This document shows, one piece after another, positions 44,486 to 53,691 of a stretch of 64,000 nt of DNA. The translations under genes and the position numbers were made by a program. This DNA is from Caldithrix sp964598255 (lineage in GTDB: Bacteria > Calditrichota > Calditrichia > Calditrichales > Calditrichaceae). The notes under the pieces are model-generated. The model ran no database searches. It saw only the letters and a program-made list of their open reading frames with translations, and was not told the DNA's origin. The stretch covers positions 62,001 through 126,000 of the forward strand of contig CAZRBA010000073.1 of assembly GCA_964598255.1 (NCBI GenBank), read 5' to 3'. Numbering within the stretch: position 1 is the first letter of the stretch; the number at the start of each line of letters is the position of its first letter.

Positions 44486-44518
44486 AACGTATAATTTTTT
44501 AAGCTCAGAGGTCGCATT

Positions 44519-47011
44519 ATGATACTTGACATGTTCAAGCACAAGGGAAAATTTACCCAGGTTGTCGGTCGTAAAAATATCAAAAATTATCAGAATTTGT
44601 ATTTAATGCTAAAGAAAAAAATGGACGAGGGAGAATTACCACTTCATCCCGAAAATAAGTACTGGGGCGATAACGATTTGGCCCGAAATATTTATCAGAA
44701 AAAATATTTCGTCAAAGACCTGCAAAACAATCTCGTAGAACATCGTCCCGAAGAATTATTCAATCGGGTGGCCTCATTTATTGCGGCTATTGAAACCGAT
44801 CCCAAAAAGCAGGAAGAATGGGCCCAGCGTTTTTACACTTATATGTACGAAGGCTACTTTGTTCCTGGCGGTCGTGTTCTGGCCGGCGCCGGAGACTTAT
44901 ATCGTTTGAAAACTCTCTCCAATTGTTTTGTCACACAAATCGACGGAGACAATATCGAATCCATTTACAATGCGGCTTACGAATGCGCCCGCACTTATTC
45001 TTACGGCGGGGGGATTGGCACCGATCTTTCGATTCTTCGTCCCAAAGATTCCGTGGTTCACAACGCCGCAGATACCTCGACTGGCGCTGTTTCGTTTATG
45101 GAACTCTTTTCGTTAACCACCGGACTTATTGGTCAAAGCGGTCGACGCGGCGCTTTAATGCTTACTTTGGATGTTAAACATCCGGATATTATCGATTTTA
45201 TCAAAGTAAAAAAGACCCCCAACTGGGTTACCAAACAAATTGTGGAACAATTAAGCTGGACCAATCAATTCGATCAATATCAGTTAAAAGAGATCGAAAA
45301 ACAGGTCATGGAAAATACGCAGGTACGCTTTGCCAATATCAGCATCAAGGTTTCCGATGAATTTATGCAGGCCGTTTCTGAACAAAAAACCTATGGCAAA
45401 AACAAAATTTTGGTCTACAAAAAATTTAATAAACAAATCGTTTCCCATGCTTACATCGAAGAGTCGCCGCACTATGCCATTCAAATTCCGGCCAAAGATA
45501 TCAATGATTACGAGCTTTTTCATGTGTTCGGCGATATCAGCGCTTTAAATGACTTCTTGTACAAAGGTTACGAACTGATCATCACCGAGAGCGATTTGCA
45601 AGATCCGAACAAACGGGACGTATTTGGTGATTTGGTGCTGCCTTTGGATAAGGAACCGTACGATTTGGCCGTGCGCATGAGCGGCGATTTTATGCTCTAT
45701 TTTGCTTCCAAACCTACCGGTGAAATTCGCCGTTTGATTAAGGCACGCGAAGTTTGGGATGCCTTTGTTGAGGGGAATTACAAAACGGCCGAACCGGGAT
45801 TGATTTTCTGGAGCAAAACCATTAAATATTCGCCATCCAATTATGTGGGCCGACCTATTTCGTGCACAAACCCTTGCGCAGAAGTACCGTTGGAGAACGG
45901 GGGCGCCTGTAACTTAGCTTCCGTCAACCTTTCGCGCATCGTTAAAAACGGATTCCAAAAAGACGCTGAAATCGATTGGGAGCTTTTAAAAGACGTTACC
46001 CGCACAGCCGTCCGCTTTTTGGATAATGTAGTAAGTTGGAACGAAATTTTGAACCCGCTACCCAAACAACGCGAAGCTGCTTCCGAAACCCGCCGATTGG
46101 GCTTGGGCATTATGGGTGCGGCGGATATGCTTTACCAACTTGGCATTCTTTACGATTCTGAAGAAGGTATTAATACCATCGAAAAAGTGATGCGTACCAT
46201 TGCCAATGCCGCATACCACACATCCGCTCAATTGGCAGCCGAAAAAGGCGCTTCACCGATTTTTGATTACGATAAATATGCCAAAAATCCCTTTTTCCAC
46301 GAGGCTTTGGTCCCCGAAACGCAAGAACTAATCCGGCAAAACGGCTTACGCAACATCGCTTTACTGGCCATTGCACCGACCGGTTCCATTAGCAACATCG
46401 TACTGGCATTCAAAAACGGCAGCAAACATTATATGGGCGTTTCTTCGGGAATCGAGCCGGTTTTCGCTCTTTTTTACACCCGTCGCGCCGAATCGTTTGG
46501 CAACCAGTTCTTTAAAGTCTTCCACTCATCGGTTCAGGCCTATATCGATATGCACAACTTAAACGACAAAGTAGCCAATGCGTTAACCGAGGCGGAGCTG
46601 ACGGATTATCTGCCTCCCTTCTTTTTTAGCACGGCCCATCGAATTAATGCCGAAAAACGGGTGGAAATTCAAGGACGCTGTCAGAAATACGTTGATCACA
46701 GTATTTCTTCCACGGTTAACCTGCCGGAAACTATCGAACCGGAAGTGATTTCCAATATTTATTTGCTGGCCTGGAAAAAAGGCTTAAAAGGCATTACCAT
46801 TTACCGCGACGGTAGCCGCTACCCGGTATTGCAGGTTGAAGGGCAAAAAACCGAATTTCAAAGAATGAAAGACAAACTGTATAAAATTTTGTTGTCTGAC
46901 ACTCAGGAAGAAGTTACATTAAAGGGTGATGATGTTATTTTAACTCCAGATGAACGCTTGACTACCGTTTATCATTATCTGAAAGAAAAGGAAAAAAACA
47001 ACGCACAATAG
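44519..47011 (+). CDS. nrdJ: Adenosylcobalamin-dependent ribonucleotide reductase, class II large part
   Basis: This 830-residue protein has the RNR barrel with N451-P-C453-A-E455 (NPCAEVPL), the radical Cys453 and flanking acceptors, a redox Cys pair (Cys136 in LSNCFVTQ, Cys464 in GGACNLASVNLS), SYGGGIGTDLSILRP, GQSGRRGALMLTL and the phosphate loop APTGSISNI. An internal stretch of about 110 residues (around 290-400) is not in the core and appears lineage specific. No ATP-cone is visible at the N-terminus. It reduces ribonucleotides for DNA synthesis with B12 and works without oxygen. The TSCPD/zinc tail is encoded by the next gene. Confidence 0.94.
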   Translation: MILDMFKHKGKFTQVVGRKNIKNYQNLYLMLKKKMDEGELPLHPENKYWGDNDLARNIYQKKYFVKDLQNNLVEHRPEELFNRVASFIAAIETDPKKQEEWAQRFYTYMYEGYFVPGGRVLAGAGDLYRLKTLSNCFVTQIDGDNIESIYNAAYECARTYSYGGGIGTDLSILRPKDSVVHNAADTSTGAVSFMELFSLTTGLIGQSGRRGALMLTLDVKHPDIIDFIKVKKTPNWVTKQIVEQLSWTNQFDQYQLKEIEKQVMENTQVRFANISIKVSDEFMQAVSEQKTYGKNKILVYKKFNKQIVSHAYIEESPHYAIQIPAKDINDYELFHVFGDISALNDFLYKGYELIITESDLQDPNKRDVFGDLVLPLDKEPYDLAVRMSGDFMLYFASKPTGEIRRLIKAREVWDAFVEGNYKTAEPGLIFWSKTIKYSPSNYVGRPISCTNPCAEVPLENGGACNLASVNLSRIVKNGFQKDAEIDWELLKDVTRTAVRFLDNVVSWNEILNPLPKQREAASETRRLGLGIMGAADMLYQLGILYDSEEGINTIEKVMRTIANAAYHTSAQLAAEKGASPIFDYDKYAKNPFFHEALVPETQELIRQNGLRNIALLAIAPTGSISNIVLAFKNGSKHYMGVSSGIEPVFALFYTRRAESFGNQFFKVFHSSVQAYIDMHNLNDKVANALTEAELTDYLPPFFFSTAHRINAEKRVEIQGRCQKYVDHSISSTVNLPETIEPEVISNIYLLAWKKGLKGITIYRDGSRYPVLQVEGQKTEFQRMKDKLYKILLSDTQEEVTLKGDDVILTPDERLTTVYHYLKEKEKNNAQ

Positions 47012-47036
47012 CATATTATAAGGAGTAGTGAGGGCC

Positions 47037-47660
47037 ATGTACAAAATCAAAGAGAATAAGTTTGAGATTAAAGAGGTTAAGCACGAAGAACCACTGGACA
47101 ATATTACGGACCATATTCTCGAACGACCGGATGTGGTAAATGCCAAAGTTTATCGTTTGCGCAGCGGTTTTGTACGCCACAGTGTTTACATTACACTGGG
47201 CTATATTACGCAAAACGGCAAAAACCGCCCCATCGAAATTTTTATCAACAGTAAAGATTTAACCAAAAACGCGGAATATGCCGTGTTAACGCGATTGATT
47301 TCGGCTATCTTTCGCAAATCTTCCAACCCGGTATTTATTTTGGAAGAATTGAGCAGCATTCACGATCCCAATGGCGGTTACCATAAAAACGGCAAATACA
47401 TTCACTCCTTTTATTCCGAAATTGCCGATGTAATCGAACAATTTTTCCGTGAAATCGGCTGCATGGAAGAGGAGGACGAGGGCGACAAAATGATTGCCCA
47501 GCATGTTAACGAGATGCTAAACCCCGAGCCGGAAAGCAAAACCGAAGTAAACACCGAATTTTTCATTTGCCCGGAATGCAATCAAAAAACCCTGAAAATG
47601 GAGAACGGATGTTTAACGTGTATTAACCCCGAATGCGGGTACAGTAAGTGCGACGAATAA
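47037..47660 (+). CDS. NrdJ C-terminal partner with TSCPD and zinc-ribbon domain
   Basis: ATG 47037 lies 11 bases after AAGGAG (207 residues); GTG 47028 would be too close to it. The protein begins with a TSCPD-like domain (VYRLRSGFVRHSVYITLGYI, KNAEYAVLTRLISAIFRK) and ends in FICPECNQKTLKMENGC followed by CINPECGYSKC, a Cys-rich ribbon like the C-terminus of NrdJ and NrdZ enzymes. It starts 25 bases after nrdJ, so the class II enzyme is split into two chains here. The tail cysteines probably pass reducing equivalents from thioredoxin to the active site. Confidence 0.87.
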   Translation: MYKIKENKFEIKEVKHEEPLDNITDHILERPDVVNAKVYRLRSGFVRHSVYITLGYITQNGKNRPIEIFINSKDLTKNAEYAVLTRLISAIFRKSSNPVFILEELSSIHDPNGGYHKNGKYIHSFYSEIADVIEQFFREIGCMEEEDEGDKMIAQHVNEMLNPEPESKTEVNTEFFICPECNQKTLKMENGCLTCINPECGYSKCDE

Positions 47661-47717
47661 CCAAAGGGCGTTCACTACTCTGATACACCCTAAAAAAAAT
47701 CAATTGTTTTCAATAAC

Positions 47718-47753
47718 AGCCCTGCTTAATTTAAAAGCAGGGCTTTCTTATTT
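47718..47753 (+). terminator. Rho-independent terminator after the nrdJ genes
   Basis: AGCCCTGCTT (47718-47727) pairs perfectly with AAGCAGGGCT (47735-47744) around a 7-base loop, followed by TTCTTATTTT. Confidence 0.9.
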
Positions 47754-47769
47754 TGGGAGTTAAATTATC

Positions 47770-48585
47770 ATGGCACCAAACGGTAACGCCATTATTTCTT
47801 TACAAAATGTAACCTTTGCTTACCGTGAAACAGCGGTATTACATCATATCGATTTGGCTATTTATCCGGGCGAAATCATCGGTATTATCGGCCCCAATGG
47901 CGTCGGAAAGTCTACCCTGCTAAAAATTTTAGCTGCTTTGTACGAACCCAACCAAGGCCACTATCGCTTGTTAGACCAACCGTTAAAAAACTACAAACGA
48001 AAAGAAATTGCCCGACGTATCGGTTATGTTCCGCAGGGTATTGAACTTTCGTTTGCTTTTTCGGTAACGCAAGTGGTTGCCATGGGACGTTTTCCGTACT
48101 TGCAAGGGCTTAGCGCAATTGACGAACAGGGCCCCGATATGGTGGAACGCGCCTTGCAATTGATGGATTTGAAAGGGTTGGAGCATCGTCTTTTTCCTTC
48201 GTTAAGCGGCGGAGAAAAACAACGGGTGCTTATTGCCAGCGTTTTGGCTCAGGATACAGATGTGCTTTTATTGGACGAGCCTACGGCGGCATTGGATTTA
48301 AAGCATCAAATTTCCATTCTTAAAATTTTGCGTCAATTGGGCAAGGCACAGCAAAAAGCAGTGGTTCTGGTAACCCACGAAGTAAATTTGGCTTCTCAGT
48401 TTTGCGATCGTTTGATTTTATTAAGCAACGGTAAAATCGTCAAAGACGGAAGGCCGGACGAAGTGTTACAATTTAATCTGATTCGAGAAGTGTACGGCGT
48501 AGATGTGTACATCGACATTAATCCGTTTACCAATTCCATCTACATTTTGCCGTTTGAACTAAAAAACGAGACAATATCAAAATAA
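47770..48585 (+). CDS. ABC transporter ATP-binding protein, BtuD/FecE/FhuC type
   Basis: This 271-residue ATPase has Walker A GPNGVGKS (41-48), signature LSGGEKQRV (145-153), Walker B DVLLLDEPTAALD and a switch His in LVTHEVNLA. The lead AMGRFPYLQG and the layout match ATPases for iron-siderophore and cobalamin import. It stands immediately after a terminator behind the B12-dependent reductase, which suggests, but does not show, that it serves B12 uptake. No permease or binding protein gene is visible next to it. Confidence 0.88.
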   Translation: MAPNGNAIISLQNVTFAYRETAVLHHIDLAIYPGEIIGIIGPNGVGKSTLLKILAALYEPNQGHYRLLDQPLKNYKRKEIARRIGYVPQGIELSFAFSVTQVVAMGRFPYLQGLSAIDEQGPDMVERALQLMDLKGLEHRLFPSLSGGEKQRVLIASVLAQDTDVLLLDEPTAALDLKHQISILKILRQLGKAQQKAVVLVTHEVNLASQFCDRLILLSNGKIVKDGRPDEVLQFNLIREVYGVDVYIDINPFTNSIYILPFELKNETISK

Positions 48586-49171
48586 TTTTCAGATTTCATT
48601 TTTTCCACCACTAAAACAATAAATTATTTCAACGTTTTTTAACTTCTTTAATCATTCGTTCCGTAAGAAATTTTACTGTTTCTTGCTCACTTTTTTTCAT
48701 AAGGATTTTTATCTTTTTTTATTTTAAGTACATTTAATAAAATATTCTGTACTTTAGCATCTTTTTCATCCTTGGAAATTGTTTTTAGTGAATACATAAT
48801 TTAAAACTCTACTGAATATCTATAAACAAAATTTTGGTTTAATTCCTTGTCAAAAATAATGATTTCGTTTAATCCATCCATACAAATCCATCTCCCTTAG
48901 TTTTTAATACCCCATCAATAGGCCCACCCACAGATTCCTCCGAAAATGATATCCTTCTTTTTAGATACGTTAATTATCTTAAGAGTCATATAGTTTGAGC
49001 TTTTCTATGTTAGGCTTCTGCTTAACCACTCCTCCATCAAAATACCGCAAAGAGTAGTCGTAGCCGTAAAAAATCCGGCCCAAAGCCAGTTTTGATTATA
49101 GAAAAATTCTTGATTTATGATGCTTGGTTAATTTATTAAGGTTAATACCATCCTTTACCCAAACATAAAAC
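48586..49171 (-). pseudogene. AT-rich gap with possible gene remnants
   Basis: About 590 bases without an intact gene and visibly poorer in G+C than the surroundings. On the minus strand short, protein-like pieces appear between stops, for example FYGYDYSLRYFDGGVV (ending LKLYDS) near 49000-49090, DIIFGGICGWAY near 48930-48960 and a 36-codon piece MYSLKTISKDEK near 48680-48800. Their frames change and are closed by stops, as in a decayed gene or group of genes. I cannot name the ancestor. Confidence 0.35.
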
Positions 49172-50872
49172 TTAAAAAATCCAGTTAAGCTCAATCCCGT
49201 ATTTTAACCCGTTGTACGATTCGTATCCGTTAAAATAGGTGGGGCCATAATCGGGATTGGCTATTACCTCCTGAGCTTGTGCCAGCGTATAACGCATGTC
49301 ACGATAGGCGTTGCCGGCCAGTACTTTAAGGGATATTTTCGAATTAAAGAAATATTCCAGCGAAAACAAACTTACAATCTGATTATAATCGCTAAGCATA
49401 TCCTGATATCCTCCATGGGCCGCATCGTTGTAAATAAAACTAATATTTCCCTCGGCCTTTAGCTTTCCGGGCAAAATATCCCAACGCCCCGAAGTGTACA
49501 CATAGGCATTTGTATTGGTTTGATCATTGGTCAATTTAAGAGTGCTCAGCACCGCACCGCCGGAAAGAAACAACCGGCCATTGGGTCGTGTGTAAAAGTT
49601 CAAGCTGCTAATCATTTGCTTGGTGCCCAAAGGCGTTCCGGCTTGCAAAACGCTGTTATCTTCCAAATCCAAATAAATGGTCGAAAGCGAAAGACGGTTG
49701 TTTACGGAGCCAAAGCTAACCCTTGCCTCGATGCCGCTGTACGTTTTATCCGTTTTAACCGTATCCATAATGGTGTTACTTTTGTCGTCCCGATAACGGA
49801 ATTTAAGCGTTATTTGCGGAAAACGCGGAAACATAGTCGTTAATCCCACAATACCGATGCGTGTTTTGGTTTCCGGACGTGTTTGTATGTCATTCAAATT
49901 ATTGCGGTACTGTTCGCCTTCGAAAGTAAGGGCCACTTTATTGGTAAAATTATAAGCGGAATTCAAAACAAATCCATCCCGATCGGTTTGCAAATAGGGA
50001 TAACCGACCGAGTAATAGTCGTAGCCTAATCGTTGTTTGTACCCGACAAGTTTAAAATGTTTGTATCGGAAATCGATACCAGCCCGGTAAGCATTATCGC
50101 GTACATTCCGAGCGGACAACGTATCTTTGCGGCTTAAATCGCCCTCGAAGAAAAACTTAACATGGCGCTGCCAGACAAACAAGAAACCTTCCGCACCGAT
50201 ATTTTGATTGGTTAACGGTTCCGAAATGCTTTCCTGAACCGACTTGGAATCGTCTTTTCCCCACAGGTAGCGCAAGCCAAAATTAAAACGATCGCGCTTA
50301 CCGAATCGAAAAACACCGGCAGCCATATAGCGCCGATATTGCCCGGAGGTTTCGTATTGATGGTACAAATCGGGTAAACGCTCACCTACATTCATGGCCC
50401 GTTGCACTTGCCCGCCGGTCAAATTCAATTGATAATACCAGGTTCCGCTGTTTTCGAAATGAAGCTTGGCACCGCGCACTTCGCGGCTTTGAATGAATAA
50501 ATCGGACCCGTTTTCAAAAAAGTCACCCAATATGATTTCATTTAATCCGCTGCGGATATTCAAACTAAGACGATCAACACGATCAAATTGATTTAGCGGT
50601 GTCCAGGGATTGTTCTTCAGATCACCCAAAAAGGTAATATCCATGGATTTGGTGCGCCCGAAAAGCGCGATATTCAATCGTTGCTGTAATCCCGGGATCA
50701 ATGGAGTTTTGGCGTACTGATCGTCCGGAATAGAATCCGGTTTTAACGCCGAAGTTTCGTCGTATTGCACATTCATCGTACGCAGGGAAACACGTCCGGT
50801 GAGATTGAACCCGCTTTGGGCCCAAAGCAAAGCCGGTAGCACGAGTAAAATCAATCCTTTTAGAAATTTCAT
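49172..50872 (-). CDS. Putative outer-membrane beta-barrel protein
   Basis: This 566-residue protein has a signal peptide (MKFLKGLILLVLPALLWAQ) and a long series of alternating hydrophobic/polar strands rich in aromatic residues (YYQLNLTGG, FNFGLRYLWG, VKFFFEGDLSRKD, LSLSTIYLDLED), ending in the C-terminal Phe typical of outer-membrane barrels (IELNWIF). AGGAGGTGGG precedes the ATG. It lies 15 bases after the FecR-domain gene, so the two probably form one unit of envelope function. No plug or TonB box is evident; the family is not named. Confidence 0.75.
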   Translation of the reverse strand: MKFLKGLILLVLPALLWAQSGFNLTGRVSLRTMNVQYDETSALKPDSIPDDQYAKTPLIPGLQQRLNIALFGRTKSMDITFLGDLKNNPWTPLNQFDRVDRLSLNIRSGLNEIILGDFFENGSDLFIQSREVRGAKLHFENSGTWYYQLNLTGGQVQRAMNVGERLPDLYHQYETSGQYRRYMAAGVFRFGKRDRFNFGLRYLWGKDDSKSVQESISEPLTNQNIGAEGFLFVWQRHVKFFFEGDLSRKDTLSARNVRDNAYRAGIDFRYKHFKLVGYKQRLGYDYYSVGYPYLQTDRDGFVLNSAYNFTNKVALTFEGEQYRNNLNDIQTRPETKTRIGIVGLTTMFPRFPQITLKFRYRDDKSNTIMDTVKTDKTYSGIEARVSFGSVNNRLSLSTIYLDLEDNSVLQAGTPLGTKQMISSLNFYTRPNGRLFLSGGAVLSTLKLTNDQTNTNAYVYTSGRWDILPGKLKAEGNISFIYNDAAHGGYQDMLSDYNQIVSLFSLEYFFNSKISLKVLAGNAYRDMRYTLAQAQEVIANPDYGPTYFNGYESYNGLKYGIELNWIF

Positions 50873-50887
50873 CCCACCTCCTGCTTG

Positions 50888-52417
50888 CTATTGAATAATA
50901 ATCACCCGACTGTTATCGCGTAAAATATTTCCGGCCATATCCTCCACAATAAACGACAAACGATTTTCTCCCCGACGTCCGGGCGTAGCCCTGCGGAGAA
51001 AAATGGTTGCTTCAAAACTGCCGTCATTATTCGGTTTGATCTCCTGGCCGTTCACAAGTACGCGCTTAATGCCCGATGAGGGCTGCGGATCGATAACAAT
51101 GCCGCGAATCACTTGTTTAAAACGTTCCTGTTCAAATTGCGTATGTTCGCCCGGAGGACGCGGTGGTTCAAAACGCACATAAACCGGTTGAGCCGGTTCG
51201 GTAATGGTTAAAATCGGCTTTACCGTATCCAAAAATATCTGTTCCACATGCACGGTACGATTGCCGGAAACATCCTCGGCAACCACACGAATGGTATTTT
51301 TACCTTCGTTCAAAATAATGGTGCGGTTAAAACTTCCCTGACCCACCACCTCGGTTACCAGTTCGTCGTTAATGTAAAGTTTTACTTTGTCTCCGGGCGT
51401 GCGGTCAAAAACAGCACCGCTTAAACTGTAATCACGACGATTGGTGTACATATTGGTCAATGGTCTGGCCAGCTTAATTTTGGGTTTGAAGGTATTGACC
51501 AAAATGCGCACGGTCTGTTTTTGCCGTTTACCGTTTAATTCGGCAACCACTGTAATCTCATTAAGTCCTTCCACAACCGGTACCCGACCGGTAAAAACAC
51601 CGCTCGAACCCACGGTTAACGGTTGTCCGTTTGCTACTACTCGGGCTCCTGGAATAGTGCGACCGCGCAAGGGTAATCCTGCCGTTAATATTACCGGATC
51701 GGTAAACTGAAATTTGGACAAATTAATTTTAAGCAATTGCCCTTTGGGCAAAGCCCCCATCGAACCGCTGCGTTTTGGCTTAAACGGCCGCGGAGGTAGC
51801 GGCGGCTTACCCTTTTCCACCTTCGATTCCTGATTGCTACTTACGAATACCTCGCCCGCCGCCTGTTTGGAACGAAACGACACGCGACCCTCATACACGC
51901 GTACCGTTGTTGTCTGATTGCGGTCTACCTGTAAATCGAATTGCGTTCCGCGTACGGCAACAACCGCACTGGGACTTTCGATAATACGGCTTTGGCGTTG
52001 TTCGACAATCTTTTGAAACTTGGCAAAAAGACTGCCCACCCACAAGGTAAAACTCATTTTGTCCGCATGCTCGTTCTGAGGCGTTTTGATCTCTTTGACA
52101 TCAAACACGGAATTTTCATTGATTTTAATTACCGATCCATCGGGCATTTGTAGTTCGACCCGCGAGCTCAGTTCGGTTCGTATTCGATCCCCCTGATAGA
52201 CCCGATCGTTAAAATGTGCGGTTTGCCAATGAATTTTTCCTTTATGCATCAATTTTACGGTTCCCACCAAAAACTTGATTTTGGCCGATGAACGTTTGGC
52301 TTGCGCCCCGTAAACGCCCATTGTCATTAAAATCAGCATTAGGTAAACCACTACCGAAGCCCTGCCGCCCGAAATACGAACCGGCTTAATCATATTAAAA
52401 AACGGACGCCTAAACAT
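50888..52417 (-). CDS. Secreted FecR-domain protein with Ig-like domains
   Basis: AGGAG precedes ATG 52417. The protein (509 residues) has an N-terminal basic/hydrophobic signal, a FecR domain (about 55-200, with LVGTVKLMHKG, DRIRTELSSRVELQMPDGS and AVVAVRGTQFDL), a proline-rich linker (PPLPPRPFKPKRSG), and then three or so Ig/glucodextranase-B-type domains (for example GRTIPGARVVANGQPLT, EGLNEITVVAELNG, EGKNTIRVVAEDVSGN). FecR domains followed by bacterial Ig domains occur in surface proteins of FCB bacteria. It heads the operon with the outer-membrane barrel and may gate or scaffold it. Confidence 0.82.
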   Translation of the reverse strand: MFRRPFFNMIKPVRISGGRASVVVYLMLILMTMGVYGAQAKRSSAKIKFLVGTVKLMHKGKIHWQTAHFNDRVYQGDRIRTELSSRVELQMPDGSVIKINENSVFDVKEIKTPQNEHADKMSFTLWVGSLFAKFQKIVEQRQSRIIESPSAVVAVRGTQFDLQVDRNQTTTVRVYEGRVSFRSKQAAGEVFVSSNQESKVEKGKPPLPPRPFKPKRSGSMGALPKGQLLKINLSKFQFTDPVILTAGLPLRGRTIPGARVVANGQPLTVGSSGVFTGRVPVVEGLNEITVVAELNGKRQKQTVRILVNTFKPKIKLARPLTNMYTNRRDYSLSGAVFDRTPGDKVKLYINDELVTEVVGQGSFNRTIILNEGKNTIRVVAEDVSGNRTVHVEQIFLDTVKPILTITEPAQPVYVRFEPPRPPGEHTQFEQERFKQVIRGIVIDPQPSSGIKRVLVNGQEIKPNNDGSFEATIFLRRATPGRRGENRLSFIVEDMAGNILRDNSRVIIIQ

Positions 52418-52607
52418 ATAGCTACTCCTAAATTTTTGCAGGTTAACATGGTTATCGGCTTGTACCTTAAACTACTTTAAAAATTCCTTATAAGGCAAAT
52501 TAAAAAAGAAGGGTTTAAAAAGACAGGCGCTGTTTTTTGCGAATTCCATATTAAACGTTTAAAAATCGGCAGGAAAACGATTTGCGATTAATCCGAAAAA
52601 AATAAGG

Positions 52608-53351
52608 TTAAAGAATTTTGCGGTACATCTGATACATAGACCAAATATTTTCCACATAACTGATGGTTTCTTGGTAACCGTTAAAATAGCCGTGCGGGGG
52701 TTTGCCTTCGGGCCATACTTGCAAGTGTAATTGCCAATCCGATTTTTTAAGCATGGCTAAATAAGGTTTTACCGTTTCCCATCGATTAGCCGGTTGATGG
52801 TAATAACGGGCGATATCCTGAGCGTCAAAAACCCTTCCGGCCCCGCAGTTGTAACTGGCCAAGGCCAATTTTGTGCGATCTTCTTTGGGTGCGTCCGGAA
52901 AGTAACTGTACTGTTTGTACAAATGATAAATACCAGCGGCAATGTTTTCCCGCGGGGTCATCATAATGTATTCGATATCCAGCTCTCGGCTTAATTCGCG
53001 CGCCGTTCCGGGCATTAACTGCATCAACCCTCGGGCGCCCACACGGCTACGCGCATGCATTTTAAACCCCGATTCTTGAATAATCTGGGCGATAATCAGC
53101 CGGTAATCAAATCCGTAACGCTTGGCGTATTTTTTTATAATGGGCTTGTAGCGCGCAATATGCTGCATAAAATTGGAACGTTCCAGTTGCCAGCGTAATT
53201 TTTCCAATTCCTTTTTTTCTTCGATGCGCTGCTCCACCATGCGAATTAGCGCACTATCGGCCGCATTGGGTTGAACAACTGTTCGCCCCTTGGGCTTGCA
53301 AGAACTCAACATCCCCAAAAACAGCAGACCGATTAAAAGCAAACGTATCAT
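52608..53351 (-). CDS. Lytic murein transglycosylase lipoprotein (SLT family)
   Basis: This 247-residue protein has a lipobox (LGMLSSC, Cys18) and an SLT domain: IIAQIIQESGFKMHARSRVGARGLMQLMPGTA with catalytic Glu93 (given as IIQESGFK and GARGLMQLMPGTA), then LALASYNCGAGRV and the final YVENIW motif, all typical of MltF/Slt-type enzymes. It cleaves peptidoglycan glycan strands with formation of 1,6-anhydromuramic acid. It is anchored in the outer membrane. Its ATG follows the DUF350 stop codon directly. Confidence 0.92.
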   Translation of the reverse strand: MIRLLLIGLLFLGMLSSCKPKGRTVVQPNAADSALIRMVEQRIEEKKELEKLRWQLERSNFMQHIARYKPIIKKYAKRYGFDYRLIIAQIIQESGFKMHARSRVGARGLMQLMPGTARELSRELDIEYIMMTPRENIAAGIYHLYKQYSYFPDAPKEDRTKLALASYNCGAGRVFDAQDIARYYHQPANRWETVKPYLAMLKKSDWQLHLQVWPEGKPPHGYFNGYQETISYVENIWSMYQMYRKIL

Positions 53352-53588
53352 TTAGTTTAAACTCATCCCGATAATTAAACCGACAATTAATCCTATCATA
53401 ATAAAAATTCCGGCCACCACCATACCCACGGCCAAATTACCTTTTTCAAGTTCTTTCGGGATATCAAAATGAGTACTGCGGTTTACCAGCTTATAGGTTA
53501 TAACCGAAGAAATCATACCCACTAAAACCCCGACAACGGCATAAATAAAATTACGAATCATAATCGGATCGAGCCATGAAAATTCCAT
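53352..53588 (-). CDS. DUF350-family small membrane protein
   Basis: This 78-residue protein has two hydrophobic helices around a polar loop, with the family pattern FDIPKELEKGNLAVGMVVAGIFI (in part), matching the ExxxGNxAxGxxxxG motif of DUF350. Its function is unknown. It is translationally adjacent to the lytic transglycosylase and may be a partner. Confidence 0.8.
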   Translation of the reverse strand: MEFSWLDPIMIRNFIYAVVGVLVGMISSVITYKLVNRSTHFDIPKELEKGNLAVGMVVAGIFIMIGLIVGLIIGMSLN

Positions 53589-53691
53589 GTTTACCCTTTC
53601 ATTAAGGATTTTATATTGATTAAAGATTAGAAGCCGTTCGCTTTGATAAGTTACAAGTTTGCCTGAATATTCGGAAATGTTACTTTAAAGT

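Noticed and set aside
44395..44518. A cobalamin riboswitch before the B12-dependent reductase
   Set aside because: The leader is too short (about 118 bases) and lacks the B12-box; only an attenuator-like pairing is seen.
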